64,000 nucleotides of DNA from the NCBI RefSeq assembly GCF_963583255.1, contig NC_084816.1, positions 8,382,600 through 8,446,599 of the forward strand, in the 5' to 3' direction. The stretch's first letter is position 1; every line of letters begins with the position of its first letter. The notes beneath the pieces were generated by a model. That model did no database searches. It worked only from the letters and a program-made list of their open reading frames with translations, and was not told where the DNA came from. Positions 60,301 to 64,000 of this stretch are shown piece by piece. Origin of the DNA: Pyrus communis. Taxonomy: Eukaryota > Streptophyta > Magnoliopsida > Rosales > Rosaceae. The translations under genes were made by a program, and so were the position numbers.

Positions 60301-61452
60301 AAAATTCTTTGTGGTCCGACCCCTAAAAAATTTGGTGTTCAAATATTAGTAACAATTGTTTTAAAAAGAGTGGTTAAAAAAGAGGATCAGAAGAAACATT
60401 AACACAAAGTCATATACCTGTCCACGAACTGGGGTAGCAAAAGTTGTATAGCTGACATCGCAATTTAAGCGTCCTATATCACTGTACATCATTGCCTTCT
60501 TACTCTCTCTTGGCCCAAATCTAAACCAACCAAGACAAATAAAATATCAAACTCGGTTCATCATCTTTGCATTTTGAATCACATGGTGTTGCGCTTGCTC
60601 GAATGAATAAAAAAAAGTATAAACATTGAACCTATGAACTTCTAAATCAGATATACTCACACAGAAACAATGACCTTGGTATTTCCAAACTCTGCATAAG
60701 CTGATCCTGAAGCACAATTTACAGCACCAGTCTTGAAAACTGTAAATTACCAACAACTTGTTAGAGCAGTACTACTTCTCTTTCTCTCCTAACCCACATG
60801 ATTTGGGCAGACTACACATGTGCTTGTTGTAGTTTCAGCAAATCAAACACACATCGTTCCCACATTACATCAAATTCAAACATGTCGAAAAATTTCGTCT
60901 TTCAAGGTAGCCAACATACATTTGTACATCCACATTCAGTTAAAGAACCGAAGATTTTTCTGAACCCCGTAAAAGGATTAACGCAAATGGATATCACAGA
61001 CAATCAATACAACAGAGTAACAAAATCCCAACTAAATCGAGCAGTCCAAAGAAAGACAACTTTTTACAGATTGATTCAACTTAAACCAAACTAAAACACA
61101 GTTCTTTACATACATTACGCTATACAAACAAATATCAAAATCCCACTTGAACTGATTAACCAATTCAATAACTCCATATTTGGACATGCAAAAGCAATAA
61201 AACAACAACAACCCACAACAGAAAATCCATGAAAATCATCCACAAAAATAAGAACAAGTGTAAAGGAATGAAATTTATGCGAAAAAATGGGAAAATAGAA
61301 AAGGTCTTACAGGCAGGTCGGCATTGGTGGAATTCACGGCCGTCGGAGCGGACCCAATCGACGTCGTCGTTTCCAAAAATTAGAGATTTGGTCTTCTGGG
61401 TCGTCGGAGACGGCGCGTAAGTGCTTGGGGTTGCTCCACCTTTCCCGGCCAT
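57367..61452 (-). CDS. RRP41L: RNase PH-family exosome-related protein (RRP41L/MTR3-like)
   Basis: Seven exons join in frame to a 258-aa protein: 61452-61311, 60739-60661, 60520-60418, 60322-60202, 58915-58827, 57991-57842, 57459-57367; all introns are GT-AG. The N-terminus is MAGKGGATPSTYAPSP, followed by the RNase PH domain: DWVRSDGREFHQCRP (32-46), TGAVNCASGSAYAEFGNTKV (51-70), FGPRESKKAM (75-84), GRLNCDVSY (90-98), SDHKEFSSMLHKALEG (110-125), ESGGSDFPVIISCASLALAD (145-164) and CMPSRYEVTQLTITGEW (204-220). Length and order match plant RRP41L/MTR3 proteins (about 256 aa in Arabidopsis). Relatives belong to or act beside the 3'-5' RNA exosome ring; Arabidopsis RRP41L is reported in cytoplasmic mRNA decay during germination. 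The exon 2 acceptor at 60740 was chosen because it alone keeps frame. Confidence 0.93.
59084..59668. mobile_element. GC-rich foldback element in RRP41L intron 4
   Basis: Left end CAATGTATTAAAAGCGTGAGG and the inverse of the right end (CAATGTTTTAAAAGACGCGCC) are imperfect inverted repeats, both rich in GAGGCGTG / CGCCTCG. The element lies in the 1286-nt intron between 60202 and 58915. Inside are two near-palindromes (59275-59309 and 59327-59361). Non-coding, with no disturbance of splice sites. Exact ends and TSD are uncertain. Confidence 0.55.
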
Positions 61453-61974
61453 TCGCGGCGGCAGTCGAAACTCCCTGTCCTTCTCTTCTGTTCCCGTGCG
61501 TTACTGTGTGTTCGCTGCTACTTCGAGCCTTTTCGTTTCTCCTTCTTCTCCTTAAACGGTGGGTTCTGGCTAGCCGCGTTGGGTTAATCAGTGGGCCGGA
61601 CTTTGCCGTTGTTTTTTTTCTTTCCTTTGGGCTTTTATTAACGACCCGTTAGAGGAATTCTATGTTCACCGAGCATCTTCAATAATACTAGTTAAATTTA
61701 TTTGTTGTAGCTATCCAAGTGATTCAAATATTAATTTCGTTAGCCATCACTTTCAACCATATTAACTAAATCTTGAAGCTCACAAACAATGCAATTTTAT
61801 AGTTTATAATGTTTATCCAAAATTTAACTTTCTCTCTTCTACTAACAAAAGCGAGCCAGTTACTATTTATAAAGATAAGATAGCTAGTCATTTAGCTAGC
61901 ATGTCGGAGTTTTATTTTTTGCAATTTTTATATTAAAGTAGTCAAAAGGCCTCATCTGGCTAGGTTATTGAGAT
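61453..61974 (-). promoter_or_regulatory. RRP41L upstream region
   Basis: A C/T- and G-rich stretch (61453-61650) directly upstream of the start is typical of a plant 5' UTR and TATA-less promoter. The outer part is AT-rich. No specific element can be assigned. Confidence 0.4.
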
Positions 61975-61983
61975 CCTTTAAAC

Positions 61984-62319
61984 GGATAGGATCCTCTCCG
62001 GATCCTTCTCTCAGGATCCTCTGGATGCATCAATCTCGTCCGTTCAACCACAAATCGGACGATCAAAAGACAATCACCCATGTGCTGACAGCAACAGAAG
62101 CTGCGATGGCAGCAGTGGCCTCGGATCCTCCGCCTCAAGACAGTGGTCTGGTTGAGATGGGGGCGGATGTTGGAGACGACGACGACCCATGATTGTAGCA
62201 ACGGGCTGGAAAAAGGCGCGGTAGAATTGGCTAGAAAAAAAAGAAAGAAAGAAAAGAAGAATGTGTTGGGGAGGAGACGGAGGATTCGGACAAAAAGAAT
62301 CCGGAGAGGATCCAATCCC
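61984..62319. mobile_element. Mutator-like small element, GC-rich interior
   Basis: The left end GGATAGGATCCTCTCCGGAT is inverted at the right (GGGATTGGATCCTCTCCGGAT). The 9-bp flanks CCTTTAAAC (61975-61983) and CCTCTAAAC (62320-62328) differ at one base. The interior includes a run of GAC/GAT codons (about 62150-62190) and could be captured host sequence, but no gene is recognised. Confidence 0.6.
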
Positions 62320-62328
62320 CCTCTAAAC

Positions 62329-62878
62329 ACTAATTGATTAGGTACGTTAGGACCAAGTGAAATATAATTTTTAAAGAAAAATACCAAGCCCAACTAATTT
62401 CTTTGGATCAAGTCGTACTTTGTAACCCAAGACATAAGAATTGTATATTTTTCATGTTTGCCCTCATTGCAGAAGACCCAGACCCACCTAGCTCATTCGA
62501 TAAAAGGTCTTCAGAAAATTTTACTAATAAAATATACGAATAAAATTTAGGAAATCTAATAAAAAAAACTTGAAAACTTTAATTTTTAATGATAAGTACA
62601 AAATAAAAGGTAAAGTGAATGTGTAAAAATATGATTTTTCGTTAAATTGAATAGTACCAAGAGTTTTTCATAAAGTTCCCATAAAATTTGGCTACAATAC
62701 GAATAATGACTATTGGAAGATTGATCCATGACCTCCCAAGTGAAATAATGTCAATTTACCAACTCAACTTCATTGATTTCTTAGCACATGATATGTATTA
62801 TAAAATATATATATATGATCATTGTCGAGAATGATGGATGTCGTCAAGTCACTGTTCAATAGTGACATCAAAATAATA
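62329..62878. other. AT-rich intergenic, no gene seen
   Basis: Nothing recognisable; a short TA run at about 62803-62815. Confidence 0.5.
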
Positions 62879-64000
62879 GGGGCGAGTTTGTTGCATCGGA
62901 CTATCTCGGACTGGACTAGCTTCAAAGACTAAGCTGGACTGCCTTCGACTAGACTAAACTAGACTAACTTAGTGAAGCGTTTGGTGAAATGTCGGACTAA
63001 GAGTAAAATAATGATAAAATTAATAAAAAATAAAAAAATTAAAAAAAATTAAAAAAACCCATGATATGTAGCAAAATATTCTTATCCAATGAAAGTGAAC
63101 CCCAGCATCGAAAGTTTCTGCACAATTAACCAAATTCCAAAAAAATCAAAACTAAATGAAATCCTTCAATTTGTTATCCCAGAAAAAGCAGAACTATTGA
63201 ATCATTCAATTTGATCAACCACTCCAAATTGCTCAAAAGCTCTAATATCCCAGAAAAATCAAATCCTTCAATTTGGTATTTCAAAGACAACTCGCAAATC
63301 CAACCCTCCCTTCACAAATCAAACGCAACCCAATTCACAAAATCATTTTCTTGATATATGAGAGTTCATCTCCTTCATAAGTCCTCTGTTTATTTTATGC
63401 TCAAGTAGTTACTTGAAGATTTGTAGCCGAATAACTCTTCAATTAACAATAACAAATTCCTTCTCGACCTTCCATCAAATATTTTGAAACCCTCCGTAGT
63501 TGTAATCGTTTGAGAGAGAACGCAAAGTACCCAACCCAGAACCCTTTATCATGTTCACAATTCAGAAACACAATTAGGAATTCCAATCGAAAGGAAAATC
63601 GAATCCCAAAAAAAACGATTCGAGAACCCAGAAAAATCGATTAAAAAACCCAGAAAAAATCGATTCGAAAACCCAGAAAAGGGGAAAATAGCTGCAAATC
63701 GAGTCTTGCAGACTTGGACTTTTAGATTCATTTGAATCGTTTTTGTCAAACCCAGTCTTGCAGACTTGGAGATCTTTTGGACAGATGAGAATGAGGTAGG
63801 GAGAAAGACAGTGGGAGGTCAAGTTCTCAGGCATGGGGTGAGGCAAAGTGAAGGGAAGTGGTGAAATGGGACTAGCAATCCCCTCCATTTTCAGGGGCTC
63901 TCGCTAAGCCCAGCTAACAAAGGATTTAGTCGGCACGAGTCCGACTTAATCCCACTAAACTCAATCCCAGCTTGCACCAAACACAGAATAATAATCCTAC
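62879..64000. mobile_element. Possible TIR element reaching the window edge
   Basis: The left part (GGCGAGTTTGTTGCATCGGACTA, GGACTAGC, AGACTAA motifs) and the right part (TCCGACTTAATCCCACTAAACTC, GCTTGCACCAAACAC) are loosely inverse, as in hAT or PIF-type elements. A short tandem repeat of GAAAACCCAGAAAAATCGATT type lies at about 63590-63680. The right end may lie outside the window. Confidence 0.35.

Noticed and set aside
60732..60740. Alternative acceptor for RRP41L exon 2 at TTTTCAAG|ACT
   Set aside because: It would break the frame with exon 1; the upstream TTTACAG acceptor restores it.
60798..61094. 98-codon plus-strand frame
   Set aside because: It lies inside intron 1 of RRP41L on the other strand and has no recognisable feature.

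Overview
The window is plant nuclear DNA: AT-rich intergenic sequence, GT-AG introns, and a dense layer of LTR retrotransposons, TRIMs, CACTA and Mutator-like elements and SINEs. The repeat style, including the 5S-like Cassandra TRIM, fits a Rosaceae tree such as apple or pear. That species guess is inference; 'plant' is certain. No bacterial operon, CRISPR array, tRNA or working rRNA gene was seen.

Only two host genes are convincing, both on the minus strand. One is a seven-exon cyclic-nucleotide-gated channel of the CNGC15 type (34093-37632, 700 aa reconstructed). The other is a seven-exon RNase PH-family exosome-related protein of the RRP41L/MTR3 type (57367-61452, 258 aa reconstructed). 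For both, the exons join in frame with canonical splice sites, and the protein lengths match the families. A broken CNGC15 relic lies about 6.4 kb beyond the intact gene's 3' end (27425-27660).

Layout. 1-2450: AT-rich with a SINE, a SINE-like unit and a GGCGCTAGGCG-type repeat. 2450-9760: decayed Tat-lineage gypsy element on the minus strand, its 5' LTR split by a 2.2 kb solo LTR (7205-9435). 10096-11366: Cassandra solo LTR and a three-LTR Cassandra array. 13105-16926: truncated CACTA transposon with a TNP2 transposase relic and a tandem array of about 320-bp units. 18.2-19.1 kb: small foldback elements. 19237-21802: Mutator-type MITE split by an inverted solo LTR of the same family as 7205-9435. 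22990-23260: TRIM-like repeat. 25625-26301: unidentified open frame split by a MITE. 28644-32145: truncated Tekay-type chromovirus whose 3' LTR identifies the solo-LTR family. 32296-33975: nested terminal-inverted-repeat elements. 34093-37632: CNGC15. 41358-45291: CACTA containing a second CACTA-like element, itself containing a complete Cassandra. 47570-50546: Cassandra solo LTR and an inverted Cassandra/integrase chimera. 51034-56765: complete but dead Copia element. 57367-61452: RRP41L. 61984-62319 and 62879-64000: further transposon-like units.

The two host genes have no evident functional link; one is a calcium-permeable channel, the other an RNA-decay factor. The rest is mobile-element history, readable because many insertions keep exact target-site duplications (TSDs). 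I did not find a clearly new biological system. The most unusual structures are the Cassandra/integrase inverted chimera, the palindrome and covarying hairpin clusters conserved in the Tekay LTRs, and the CACTA subterminal tandem array.
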